A stretch of DNA of 64,000 nt from Candidatus Hydrogenedentota bacterium (lineage in GTDB: Bacteria; Hydrogenedentota; Hydrogenedentia; Hydrogenedentales; JAGMZX01). Location: assembly GCA_029556545.1 (NCBI GenBank), contig JAKQEQ010000074.1:23076-87075 (forward strand), read 5' to 3'. This document shows positions 1-6,106 of this stretch, piece after piece. The translations under genes were made by a program, and so were the position numbers. Under the pieces are notes generated by a model. That model ran no database searches. It was given only the letters and a program-made list of their open reading frames with translations, and was not told the origin of the DNA. How positions within the stretch are numbered: the first letter of the stretch is position 1; the number at the start of each line of letters is the position of its first letter.

Positions 1-414
1 GGTGCGCCGGAGGAAGTTTTTCACCGACCCGCGACGGAATTCGTCATGAGATTCCTTGGAAACGTGAATCTGTTCCATGGCCGCGTCGAGTCCGGCGATA
101 TCACCTTCGGGCCCTTCGTGCTCGGTCGCGCCGCGCAGCCGGTGCCCGACGGCAAGGAGGCGCACGCCTTCGTGCGCCCTTACGATCTCGAAATCCGTCG
201 CGACCGCGCCGGCGGTCCCGCCCTCGATGCGCGCGTCGCGCGCGTCCTTTCCGCCGGACCCGTTGTGAAGGTCGAACTCAAGACCGACAACGACAAGTCG
301 CTATTTGTCGAGGTGCCCCATGACCGCTACCGCGCCCTCAACCTCGCGCGCGACGAGCGCGTGTTTGTCAGCGTGCGCGACGCCCGCGTATTTGTCGAGG
401 ACTATGTCATATAG
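1..414 (+). CDS. cysA: Sulfate/thiosulfate ABC transporter ATPase, C-terminal fragment (CysA-like)
   Basis: The reading frame is open from the first base, so the 5' part of the gene lies outside the window. The visible 137 codons begin with a GAPEEVFHRPATEFV stretch, which matches the end of the nucleotide-binding domain of CysA-type ATPases (G-T/A-P-E-E-V then PAT-x-FV). A TOBE-like regulatory domain follows, including the PYDLEIRR segment typical of this family. By family knowledge the full protein energises periplasmic sulfate or thiosulfate import at the inner membrane. No permease or binding-protein gene is visible on this side. The gene ends at TAG, followed by a terminator hairpin. Assignment to CysA rather than another TOBE ATPase rests on this C-terminal part only. 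Confidence 0.8.
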   Translation, partial: GAPEEVFHRPATEFVMRFLGNVNLFHGRVESGDITFGPFVLGRAAQPVPDGKEAHAFVRPYDLEIRRDRAGGPALDARVARVLSAGPVVKVELKTDNDKSLFVEVPHDRYRALNLARDERVFVSVRDARVFVEDYVI

Positions 415-422
415 GGAGGGGT

Positions 423-462
423 GGGGAAGGGCGGCGAGAGATGGAGAGGGCCGCCCTTCCCC
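423..462. terminator. Bidirectional terminator hairpin
   Basis: A perfect 13-bp stem (arms 423-435 and 450-462, GGGGAAGGGCGGC and its complement) encloses a 14-nt loop. It sits between the convergent cysA-like gene and the minus-strand Ca-binding protein gene. There is no clear U-tract, so it may be a bidirectional or Rho-assisted terminator. Confidence 0.6.
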
Positions 463-486
463 GGGTCCGATAGCGTGTGGGGTGTC

Positions 487-1725
487 CTAAACGGTGTAAT
501 TCAGGAGCGCGTCTGCGGCGCGCCCGACGCGGCCGTCCGTGAAGGTGAACGCCGCGATTTGCGCGATGCGGTTGCCGCCGGACGCGGCCTGATCCACGTT
601 CTGGTAGCCAAGACTGATGGACGCGATGCCCGCCTGCCCCAAGGTCAACAGTTCGCCCGGTTCCGAGATGCCGTTCCCGTTATCGCGCCACAACAGGAGC
701 TTGTCGAAGTCCCGGTCAAGGCGGTCGATGACGCCGTCGCCGTTCGAGTCGAGCTTGCGCAGCTCCTCGAAGCCGTTCGTTGCGCCGTTCTGCTCCCCGA
801 AAAGTTCGCGCCCGTTCGTAATGCGACCGTCGCCGTCGCGATCAATAGCCAGGAAAGCGTCGCCGCCGGTGACAAGCGCCGTACGCACGGACTGGGCGTT
901 TCCCATCAAGTCGAACCGCGCGCCGGCCGTGTATCGGGTCAGTTCGATGCCGTCGCCATCGAGGTCGAGCACGAGTGGATCGCCTTGCTGCACCTCGCCC
1001 TGCGTCACCGAGACCTCGAGGCTCATCTCGAAGCTGAATCGAAATTCGAGCTGGACCTGCCCGCCGGTCGCCGGCGCGCCGCCTCCTTGACCGCCGAACA
1101 AGTCCGCAAGCAGGTTGTCGAGCAACTGCCGGGCCATGTCGTTGAAATCGCGGCTCTCGGGTCCGCCCCGGAAGAACGCGCCGAGGTACTCGAAGACCTC
1201 GCTGAACATCTCCCCGGCCAGTTCCATGAGCCGCTGCGTCAGGTCCGAAAAACGTTGAAGCAGGTCGCTGTGGTTGCCTGCGGCCTCCGTGGTCGAGGCG
1301 AATCCCCCAAGCGCCGACACCGAAACGGACATCGAGACCTGGAACCGCGCAGCCACTTCGCGGCTCAGTTCGACGAGCGTCGCCTGCTCAGCGTCGGGGA
1401 GTCCTTGCGCCGTCGCGGCCATGCGCTGCTGAAAGAGTACGAGCGCCTCGGCCCGCGCGTCGAAGACGAAATCGAATTCGAGTTGCTGCGCCGCGCCGGG
1501 AGACGGGCCGGTCTTTTGGCCGAGCGGGCGATAGACCATGGCGTCAAAGGCGCGCGCAATCGCCGCTTCCCGGTTGCGGCCGAGACTCGGAGCGGGCGGA
1601 GGCGCGGTTCTTGCGGGATTTGCGTGCCGACTGAGGCCCGGTGCATATGTGGTTGCGGTGCGGCCGCCCGCGCCAAGAACCCCCGAATGCGCCTGCGCGT
1701 GCGCCGAAAGCGGAGAAATGCCCAT
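487..1725 (-). CDS. Protein with C-terminal EF-hand-like calcium-binding region
   Basis: A 412-aa protein. The start is the ATG at 1725, because GGAGGGG lies 5 nt upstream; an in-frame extension to 1782 lacks such a site. The N-terminal two thirds resembles no family I recognise: it is Ala/Gln/Glu-rich with several helical stretches and two Phe-rich segments (LEFDFVFDARAE, LEFRFSFEMSLE) that look like internal repeats. The C-terminal third has DLDGDGIELT, then DRDGDGRITNGRELFG, DSNGDGVIDRLD and a DNGNG...ELLTL segment. These are EF-hand/RTX-associated calcium loops found in secreted or surface proteins. There is no clear classical signal peptide, so export route and role are unknown. Convergent with cysA. 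Confidence 0.75.
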   Translation of the reverse strand: MGISPLSAHAQAHSGVLGAGGRTATTYAPGLSRHANPARTAPPPAPSLGRNREAAIARAFDAMVYRPLGQKTGPSPGAAQQLEFDFVFDARAEALVLFQQRMAATAQGLPDAEQATLVELSREVAARFQVSMSVSVSALGGFASTTEAAGNHSDLLQRFSDLTQRLMELAGEMFSEVFEYLGAFFRGGPESRDFNDMARQLLDNLLADLFGGQGGGAPATGGQVQLEFRFSFEMSLEVSVTQGEVQQGDPLVLDLDGDGIELTRYTAGARFDLMGNAQSVRTALVTGGDAFLAIDRDGDGRITNGRELFGEQNGATNGFEELRKLDSNGDGVIDRLDRDFDKLLLWRDNGNGISEPGELLTLGQAGIASISLGYQNVDQAASGGNRIAQIAAFTFTDGRVGRAADALLNYTV

Positions 1726-1957
1726 CGTTGCCCCTCCGGGCCATTTAAGGCCCACAGACCTAATCCGTCGTATCCCTCTCATCGGCAGGTTCCGGGCAAA
1801 TCTTTAGCGTCGCCCGTCGCGCTAGTCAGACGGGTCAGACCGTTGGAAGCGGCCGCGGGCGGTGCCCGCGCGACGTTGCATCACGCGCTTCGGCTTGGCT
1901 ACAATAACGCACGAGGTTAGGCCTCGTGCAGAAGCAGCGACGGGGAAGAACGGCGCC

Positions 1958-2386
1958 ATGAATTCGGTTGTGTGTCCGCATTGCAGAGCCCACCGGATCG
2001 TTACTACCAATGTGCCGCGCGACGTCGTTGTGATTATGCCTTGCCCCGCCTGCGGCGAACTCACGGTCCTCTTCCGAAACAAGGCCATCCCGCTCGACCG
2101 ACGCGTCCTCGAGCGCGGCTCCCGCAAGGAGCGCATCGAACACTGCGCGCGCGTCATCACCGAGTTCCTCGAAGCGGGCATGTTCCCGCCCGACTTCTCC
2201 GGCGGCCCCCGGCCGCGTCGCAGGCGGCGCCGTCCGTCCCCCGAGGCGGCGATGCGGGAAGACGCGCCCGGGCCCTGCGATGTCCGGCCCGACCCCGGCA
2301 TTACGGACGCCGACCTCAATCACTTCGTCAACGTCGAGTTGGGCCAACTCGACGATCCCGAGTGCTTCCGCAAACTCTTCGGCTGA
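1958..2386 (+). CDS. Zinc-ribbon protein, function unknown
   Basis: A 142-aa protein starting at MNSVVCPHC; upstream in-frame ATGs exist back to 1862 but the motif-proximal ATG is preceded by a GGGGAAG purine tract. Two CxxC pairs (CPHC near residues 6-9 and CPAC near 27-30) form a probable zinc ribbon. An Arg-rich stretch follows the middle (PRPRRRRRRPS), and the C-terminus has an acidic helix ending in ECFRKLFG. The ribbon plus basic patch suggests nucleic-acid or protein binding, but this is inference. It is convergent with the Hsp20 cluster and separated from it by a palindromic terminator. Confidence 0.6.
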   Translation: MNSVVCPHCRAHRIVTTNVPRDVVVIMPCPACGELTVLFRNKAIPLDRRVLERGSRKERIEHCARVITEFLEAGMFPPDFSGGPRPRRRRRRPSPEAAMREDAPGPCDVRPDPGITDADLNHFVNVELGQLDDPECFRKLFG

Positions 2387-2396
2387 CCCGCGATGA

Positions 2397-2418
2397 AACG
2401 CCCGGCGCGCCGGGCGTT
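2397..2418. terminator. Palindromic bidirectional terminator
   Basis: A perfect 22-bp palindrome with 11-bp half AACGCCCGGCG, located exactly between the convergent zinc-ribbon gene and the last Hsp20 gene. It is very GC-rich and forms the same hairpin on either strand. Confidence 0.6.
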
Positions 2419-2446
2419 CGGCCCGAGGCGCCGGGCGACATAAACA

Positions 2447-2920
2447 TCAGTTTACTGTAATACGCTTGCGCCGCGCCTTCGCCGCATCCGACTTGGGCAG
2501 GCGCACGCGAAGGACGCCGTGCCGGTAACGCGCGTTCGCCTTATCCGGTTCAATCTCGCAGGGCAGCGGACCCGCGCGGTAGAAACCGCCGTAGCTGCGC
2601 TCGCTGTAATACCGGCCGTCGCGTCGCTCTTCGCGCTCCGCTTTCTTTTCGCCCCGCAATACGAGACGCCGCTCCTCGACCTCGACCTTGAAATCCTTCT
2701 CGTCGAGACCCGGCAGTTCCGCCGTGACCAGCACCTCGTCGTCCGTCTCCGCGAGGTCCACCGCCGGTCCGCCGAGGTCCAGAACCGAGACCGGCCAATA
2801 GTCGCCGTTCCCGCCGTTCGGCCTGGTCCGGCGCGGCTGCCACCGGTCGAAGACGCGCAATACACGGTCGCGCAACCCTTCGAGCGAGTCTTTCCACGTC
2901 ATGGGAACCAGGCTGCTCAT
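2447..2920 (-). CDS. Hsp20/alpha-crystallin family small heat-shock protein (third of three)
   Basis: A 157-aa small heat-shock protein. The alpha-crystallin domain spans about residues 45-157: AELPGLDEKDFKVEVEERRL, then LRGEKK, and the terminal signature HGVLRVRLPK. The N-terminus (MSSLVPMTWKDSLEGLRDRV) is distinct from its two neighbours, so this is not a recent duplicate. ATP-independent holdase activity in the cytoplasm follows from the family. It is the last gene of a minus-strand run of three, 43 nt after the preceding one, with a GGAGGTGAC-type ribosome site before the ATG. Confidence 0.93.
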   Translation of the reverse strand: MSSLVPMTWKDSLEGLRDRVLRVFDRWQPRRTRPNGGNGDYWPVSVLDLGGPAVDLAETDDEVLVTAELPGLDEKDFKVEVEERRLVLRGEKKAEREERRDGRYYSERSYGGFYRAGPLPCEIEPDKANARYRHGVLRVRLPKSDAAKARRKRITVN

Positions 2921-2963
2921 GGTCCGTCACCTCCTTTGTCGTCATCAGACGCGGCCCCGTCGA

Positions 2964-3356
2964 TTACGAGGCCACGTCCACCTTGATCTTCTTCGGCTGC
3001 TTCGCGGCCACTTTCGGCAAGTGGACCGTCAACACGCCGTACTTCATCTCGGCGCGAATCTTCTCCTGGTCCACCGCGTCGCTGAGTTGGAACTGCCGGA
3101 AATACGGTCGCAGCTCAAACTCGCGAAGCAGCGCGTCGCCGTTCGCGCCCGCCTCCGGCGTGGCCTTGATCGTCAGCACGTCGTCGTGGACGTCAATGGC
3201 GACGCCCTCTTTGTCCACGCCGGGCAGGTCCACCACGACGGCGAGGCCTTCCTTCATCTCGAAGATGTCCACCGCCGGAATCAGCGTGCGCGCTTCCTCG
3301 CGCGTATCCGGCGCCGTCTGCTGTTCCGCCTTCATCGGTACGGTCTTCTCTTTCAT
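2964..3356 (-). CDS. Hsp20/alpha-crystallin family small heat-shock protein (second of three)
   Basis: A 130-aa Hsp20 protein. The ATG at 3356 is chosen over an upstream GTG at 3365 because GGAGGT lies 7 nt before it and would overlap the GTG. Domain landmarks: VVDLPGVDKEGVAIDVHDDVLTI, FELRPYFRQFQLSDAVD and the signature YGVLTVHLPKVA. It has a short, polar N-terminal arm rather than the aromatic arm of the other two. It lies between the other Hsp20 genes in a probable operon; a hetero-oligomer of the three products is possible but not shown. Confidence 0.92.
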   Translation of the reverse strand: MKEKTVPMKAEQQTAPDTREEARTLIPAVDIFEMKEGLAVVVDLPGVDKEGVAIDVHDDVLTIKATPEAGANGDALLREFELRPYFRQFQLSDAVDQEKIRAEMKYGVLTVHLPKVAAKQPKKIKVDVAS

Positions 3357-3398
3357 GGGTAGCACCTCCTTCGTTCGTTCTCGTTTGACCGCCGCCGC

Positions 3399-3863
3399 TT
3401 ATTGCACCGCCACCGCGATCTGCTTCGGTTTCGCCTTCTCATGCTTCGGCAGCGTGAGCCGCAAGACGCCGTTCTTATACGCCGCCTGGACTTTGTCGCC
3501 GTCCACCTCGACCGGCAGCGTCAGCGTCCGCACGAACCGGCCCGCGCCCCGCTCGTTCCGGTGATACGCCTCCGGCTTCACGTCCGCGTTGATCGGCGAC
3601 TTTTCGCCCGATACCCGCAGCGTGTCCCGGAGCACCGAAATGTCCAGCGACTCGGGATCAAGCCCCGGCGCCAGCGCCTCGACGTATACGTTGTCTTTGT
3701 CCTCCCTGACGTTCATCAGGGGATAGGCCCGCGCCGCCGCGCCCGGCAGGAACGCGCTCCGCCACGTCGGCCAGCGGTTGCCGCCGAAGTCCTCGAAGGC
3801 GCGCTCCACCTCGCGACGCAAGGCGTCCAACTCGCGAAATGGGTCCCACGTCCTCAGTGTCAT
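3399..3863 (-). CDS. Hsp20/alpha-crystallin family small heat-shock protein (first of three)
   Basis: A 154-aa protein beginning MTLRTWDPFRELDALRREVE, the classical Hsp20 N-terminus. The longer open frame to 4094 is rejected because GGAGGA sits 8 nt upstream of the ATG at 3863 and upstream residues look non-coding. The crystallin domain includes VEALAPGLDPESLDISVLRD, LRVSGEK and NGVLRLTLPKHEKAKPK. It is promoter-proximal in the three-gene run. A 6-bp inverted repeat (CGCTTG/CAAGCG) lies 68-86 nt upstream; I did not find a clear CIRCE element. Confidence 0.93.
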   Translation of the reverse strand: MTLRTWDPFRELDALRREVERAFEDFGGNRWPTWRSAFLPGAAARAYPLMNVREDKDNVYVEALAPGLDPESLDISVLRDTLRVSGEKSPINADVKPEAYHRNERGAGRFVRTLTLPVEVDGDKVQAAYKNGVLRLTLPKHEKAKPKQIAVAVQ

Positions 3864-3930
3864 AGCCCAGTCCTCCTTTCTCTTCGCGCCGGGCCTCGCA
3901 CGCGCCCGGCGGTTGATCCATTGGTTGCCA

Positions 3931-3949
3931 CGCTTGGGAAAAGCAAGCG
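3931..3949. promoter_or_regulatory. Inverted repeat upstream of the Hsp20 run
   Basis: CGCTTG (3931-3936) and CAAGCG (3944-3949) form a perfect 6-bp inverted repeat with a 7-nt spacer, in the non-coding region before the first Hsp20 gene. It could be an operator or an RNA hairpin. The arms are short, so chance is a serious alternative. Confidence 0.25.
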
Positions 3950-4380
3950 CAATGCCAGGGAAGAAGTGGGAGCATGGCTTGCAGCGCAACCCCTTGCGAA
4001 TAAAGGATTTATGGGCATTGATGGGCGAACCGCCGCCCCCGATGGCATCCTCGACCTCAAACCAGAGCCGTTTCGTCTTAGAACAGCAGGACAAAAGCGC
4101 TCTACTTTGAAGCGTTAGATGTTGATTGTGGGAGGGCTCACCCTCTTATTTGAAAAGGGGCAGTTGGAATCCCGCCTGCTCGAAGTGGCGGTCCGTCCCG
4201 AGGGCGTCGGTAACCCCCTGTTGCTCCATGACAACAAAGGAGATACAGTCCGTGAGGGACCATTCCTTGTCGTTGCGCCCGGCGAATAGCGCAAAGCCCG
4301 CGTCGAAGAGTTCGGACGAAGCCGGGATGATCTCTGTGTCAGGGTCGGAACGAAGCTGGCGTATGAGTTCGACAAAGAGA

Positions 4381-4734
4381 GGGTGCTGTTCTGCAATTAC
4401 CGCTGGAATGCCGGACTCTTGGCGGAGTCGCGGTCGAATCGTGACCTATGTTGCGGATAGCGCGGACGACTTGTTAGCGCGCTTTAGCGCGCTCCTCTTT
4501 GCACCCTGCTTTAGCAGGGGTGTAGGGGAATAGCCTTTCTCGCCGATAGGGCGCTTCAGCGTCGCTTTCCAGATGGCTTCAGCGCTGAAGCACTTGAAAA
4601 GCCGCGCTGAAGCGGGCTTTGGCGCAGGAGAGTCCTCGTTTCACCCCGCATGAATGCGGGTGCAAAGAGGAGCCCGCCGAGGCGGGCTAATCAGCCCCTG
4701 AGACGCCGCAGTCGGTAATAGCGGACCTGCACCC
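4381..4734. mobile_element. 354-bp non-autonomous insertion element (MITE-like) inside the PIN toxin gene
   Basis: The ends are 22-bp imperfect inverted repeats (4381-4402 and 4713-4734, 18 of 22 matching, both starting GGGTGC and ending ATTACCG when read inward). The flanks are an imperfect 8-bp target duplication, CAAAGAGA at 4373-4380 and TAAAGAGA at 4735-4742. Precise removal of the element and one repeat copy restores the toxin reading frame. It has no transposase ORF. The centre holds a second pair of 33-bp inverted repeats and several palindromes, so it may be a composite or nested repeat. Confidence 0.8.
4474..4690. repeat. Inner palindromic repeat unit with 33-bp inverted ends
   Basis: Arms 4474-4506 and 4658-4690 are near-complementary and share a perfect core GCTCCTCTTTGCACCC and complement. 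Each arm also folds on itself (AGCGCGC-TTTA-GCGCGCT on the left, AGCCCGCC-GA-GGCGGGCT on the right). The interior has GCTTCAGC/GCTGAAGC, a perfect 16-bp palindrome. It resembles REP-type hairpin repeats and carries no gene. Confidence 0.7.
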
Positions 4735-4908
4735 TAAAGAGAGGTCGCATCCTCGCGCGCGCCAGAAGTGCGCCGAGTTCCACCAGAACATATTCCGTTG
4801 TGACAATCTCTTCGTCGTAGAGCCGGCCGAAATCCAACGCGCGCCCATGTCACCTATCCCGCGGATTGAGCATTGCCTGATAGAAGGACGTGTCCGCGAA
4901 AACGCCGC

Positions 4909-5142
4909 TCATTTCCCGTGCTCTTCCCGGAGATAGGCGTCATGGTTTTCCGACCAGTCCTCGGGCAGGTCTTCGGCCTTCCCGATGACGGAGGCGAGCC
5001 GATCGGCGAGGGGGATGCGCTTCCTTGCGGAGTCTGTCTTGGGGCTTGCGACGATCTCGACCCGGACCCGCGTCCCGTCCTCCAGGGGCGCTGGCTGGCC
5101 CAGAACGACAACCCCGTTCACCACGTGTCCTTCGTAGGGCAT
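4909..5142 (-). CDS. VapB-like antitoxin
   Basis: A 77-aa protein starting MPYEGHVVNGVVVL. The ATG at 5142 has GGAG 9 nt upstream; a GTG at 5157 is the alternative. The N-terminus is the short beta-hairpin found in a family of antitoxins paired with PIN toxins; the C-terminus (LPEDWSENHDAYLREEHGK) has the family's 'lp-d-ENHDhYL' end, expected to contact the PIN active site. The stop overlaps the toxin ATG (ATGA), implying translational coupling. The gene looks intact although its toxin partner is destroyed, so it may be a relic or may neutralise a toxin encoded elsewhere. Confidence 0.85.
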   Translation of the reverse strand: MPYEGHVVNGVVVLGQPAPLEDGTRVRVEIVASPKTDSARKRIPLADRLASVIGKAEDLPEDWSENHDAYLREEHGK

Positions 5143-5164
5143 TCGTCTATACTCCACGATTTAT

Positions 5165-5183
5165 AGCGTGATTATAACACGCT
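5165..5183 (-). promoter_or_regulatory. Toxin-antitoxin promoter -10 inside an operator palindrome
   Basis: On the minus strand AGCGTG-TTATAAT-CACGCT forms a perfect 6-bp inverted repeat whose 7-nt centre contains TATAAT (plus-strand 5171-5176). It lies about 22 nt upstream of the antitoxin start. An operator overlapping the -10 is the usual arrangement for TA autorepression. No good -35 is visible. Confidence 0.6.
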
Positions 5184-5300
5184 TGGAACCCCTACGCGGC
5201 GACGTCCGCGGCAGAAGGGAAGCCATCGAGGCGGAACGATGATACGCCCCAGGCGATTGACGCACTGAGGCGGTATTCCTCGTTATGTCGCTCCCGCGGT

Positions 5301-5329
5301 GCAACGCATAATCAGGCGCTCCGCGCCGG
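5301..5329. repeat. 29-bp direct repeat, copy 1
   Basis: GCAACGCATAATCAGGCGCT followed by CCGCGCCGG; recurs at 6060-6088 in the same orientation with three mismatches. The copies bracket the DUF4160/DUF2442 pair. It contains a small GGCGC/GCGCC hairpin. The surrounding stretch 5184-5481 holds no gene I can support. Confidence 0.6.
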
Positions 5330-5481
5330 TGAAGTTTCGGGCCGGGCTTACGGTAGTGAAAATTCACCGCCAGGCAGCGCGTAATGCGCTTTCCGCCGAT
5401 GGTGGACGGACCCCGCGTAATAAGACCTGTTTCCCAACAATGGTACTTGAAGTCCGGTTCGCCTCGACGTAAGAAGGCCCT

Positions 5482-5742
5482 ATGCCAATTGTGAGTAGGT
5501 TTTTCGGGATCGCGATAGCGTTTTATTGGGAAGACCACCTTCCGCCGCCCTTTCACGCGAAATACAGCGGCGAGGAGGCGATGATCGATGTCTGTACCGG
5601 AACCGTGCTTCGCGGGAATCTGCCGCGTCGAGCACTCGGGCTGGTGAACGAGTGGCGCGTCTTGCACGAGGACCAGCTTCTCGATAACTAGGAGTGCGCA
5701 CGGCGGCGAGCGCCCTTGGTCTATATCGACCCGCTGGAGTAG
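5482..5742 (+). pseudogene. DUF4160 protein gene with an in-frame nonsense codon
   Basis: Starts MPIVSRFFGIAIAFYWEDH with AGAAGG 5 nt upstream. The sequence (SRFFGI, WEDHLPPPFHAKY, LPRRALGLVNEWRVLHEDQLLDN) is a clear DUF4160 match. Translation stops at TAG (5689-5691), codon 70, exactly where relatives have Trp (LLDN-W-ERAR). The frame continues in register as ECARRRAPLVYIDPLE to a second stop at 5742, which matches the family's end. A single TGG-to-TAG change therefore truncates the protein by 17 residues. A 69-aa product might still fold. DUF4160 and DUF2442 genes are commonly paired; their function is not established. Confidence 0.82.
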
Positions 5743-5746
5743 ACCC

Positions 5747-6019
5747 ATGATACTGCACGTAGTCGAGGCGAGTTACGAACGCGATTACATCATCCGGCTC
5801 CGGTTCAACGATGGCGCGGAAGGGTATGTGGACCTCGCTGATGAATTGTACGGCGAAATGTTCGAACCCCTGAAGGACCCGGAGAAGTTCCGCGTCTTCC
5901 GGGTTGATCCCGAACTCAACACGATTGTCTGGCACAACGGCGCGGACCTCGCCCCCGAGTTCCTGCATGATCGCCTGCTGGTCCCGTTCCATACGTCCAT
6001 ACCGCCGGAACGGGCGTAG
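5747..6019 (+). CDS. DUF2442 domain protein
   Basis: A 90-aa protein. The start MILHVVEASYERDYIIRLRF, the central FNDGAEGYVDLADEL, and the later LKDPEKFRVFRVDPELNTIVWHNGADLAPEFL are diagnostic of the DUF2442 family. It lies 4 nt after the original end of the DUF4160 gene, with GGAG inside that gene's tail as ribosome site, so the two were co-translated. The family is often adjacent to DUF4160, and the pair has a toxin-antitoxin-like distribution, but no biochemical role is known to me. It appears intact, unlike its partner. Confidence 0.88.
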   Translation: MILHVVEASYERDYIIRLRFNDGAEGYVDLADELYGEMFEPLKDPEKFRVFRVDPELNTIVWHNGADLAPEFLHDRLLVPFHTSIPPERA

Positions 6020-6059
6020 GCGGTCCTTCCCCTTCGCCTCGTTGCGCCGCACCCGCTAC

Positions 6060-6088
6060 GCAACGCACCATCAGGCGCTTCGCGCCGG
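6060..6088. repeat. 29-bp direct repeat, copy 2
   Basis: Second copy of the 5301-5329 repeat (26 of 29 identical), same orientation, just downstream of the DUF2442 gene. Confidence 0.6.
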
Positions 6089-6106
6089 GCCGGTCGTGCA
6101 TTCTCC

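Larger units (their letters stand above)
4146..4912 (-). pseudogene. Broken PIN-domain toxin gene (VapC-like), interrupted by an insertion element
   Basis: The ATG at 4912 overlaps the antitoxin stop (ATGA). The N-terminal half reads MSGVFADTSFYQAMLNPRDR, then an in-frame TGA at codon 21 where relatives usually have Trp, then HGRALDFGRLYDEEIVTTEYVLVELG up to MRPLF. The C-terminal half resumes at 4382 with FVELIRQLRSDPD and DKEWSLTDCISFVVME, ending TDRHFEQAGFQLPLFK at TAA 4146. Removing 362 nt (element plus one target-repeat copy) leaves exactly 135 codons with one internal stop. PIN acidic residues are visible (FADTS, TTEYVLVE, SLTDC, TDRHF). An intact protein would be an Mg-dependent RNase toxin; this copy should be inactive. 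Confidence 0.88.

Noticed and set aside
421..1920. 499-aa open frame on the plus strand
   Set aside because: Shadow of the minus-strand calcium-loop protein; no recognisable domain and Arg-rich GC-driven composition.
4849..4912. Genetic-code change with TGA read as Trp
   Set aside because: TGA ends many intact genes here (for example ligA and mlaE-overlap partners), and the DUF4160 nonsense codon is TAG, so point mutation is simpler.
5161..5748. 195-aa minus-strand frame
   Set aside because: It lies across the repeat-containing gap and opposite the DUF4160 gene; no family features.
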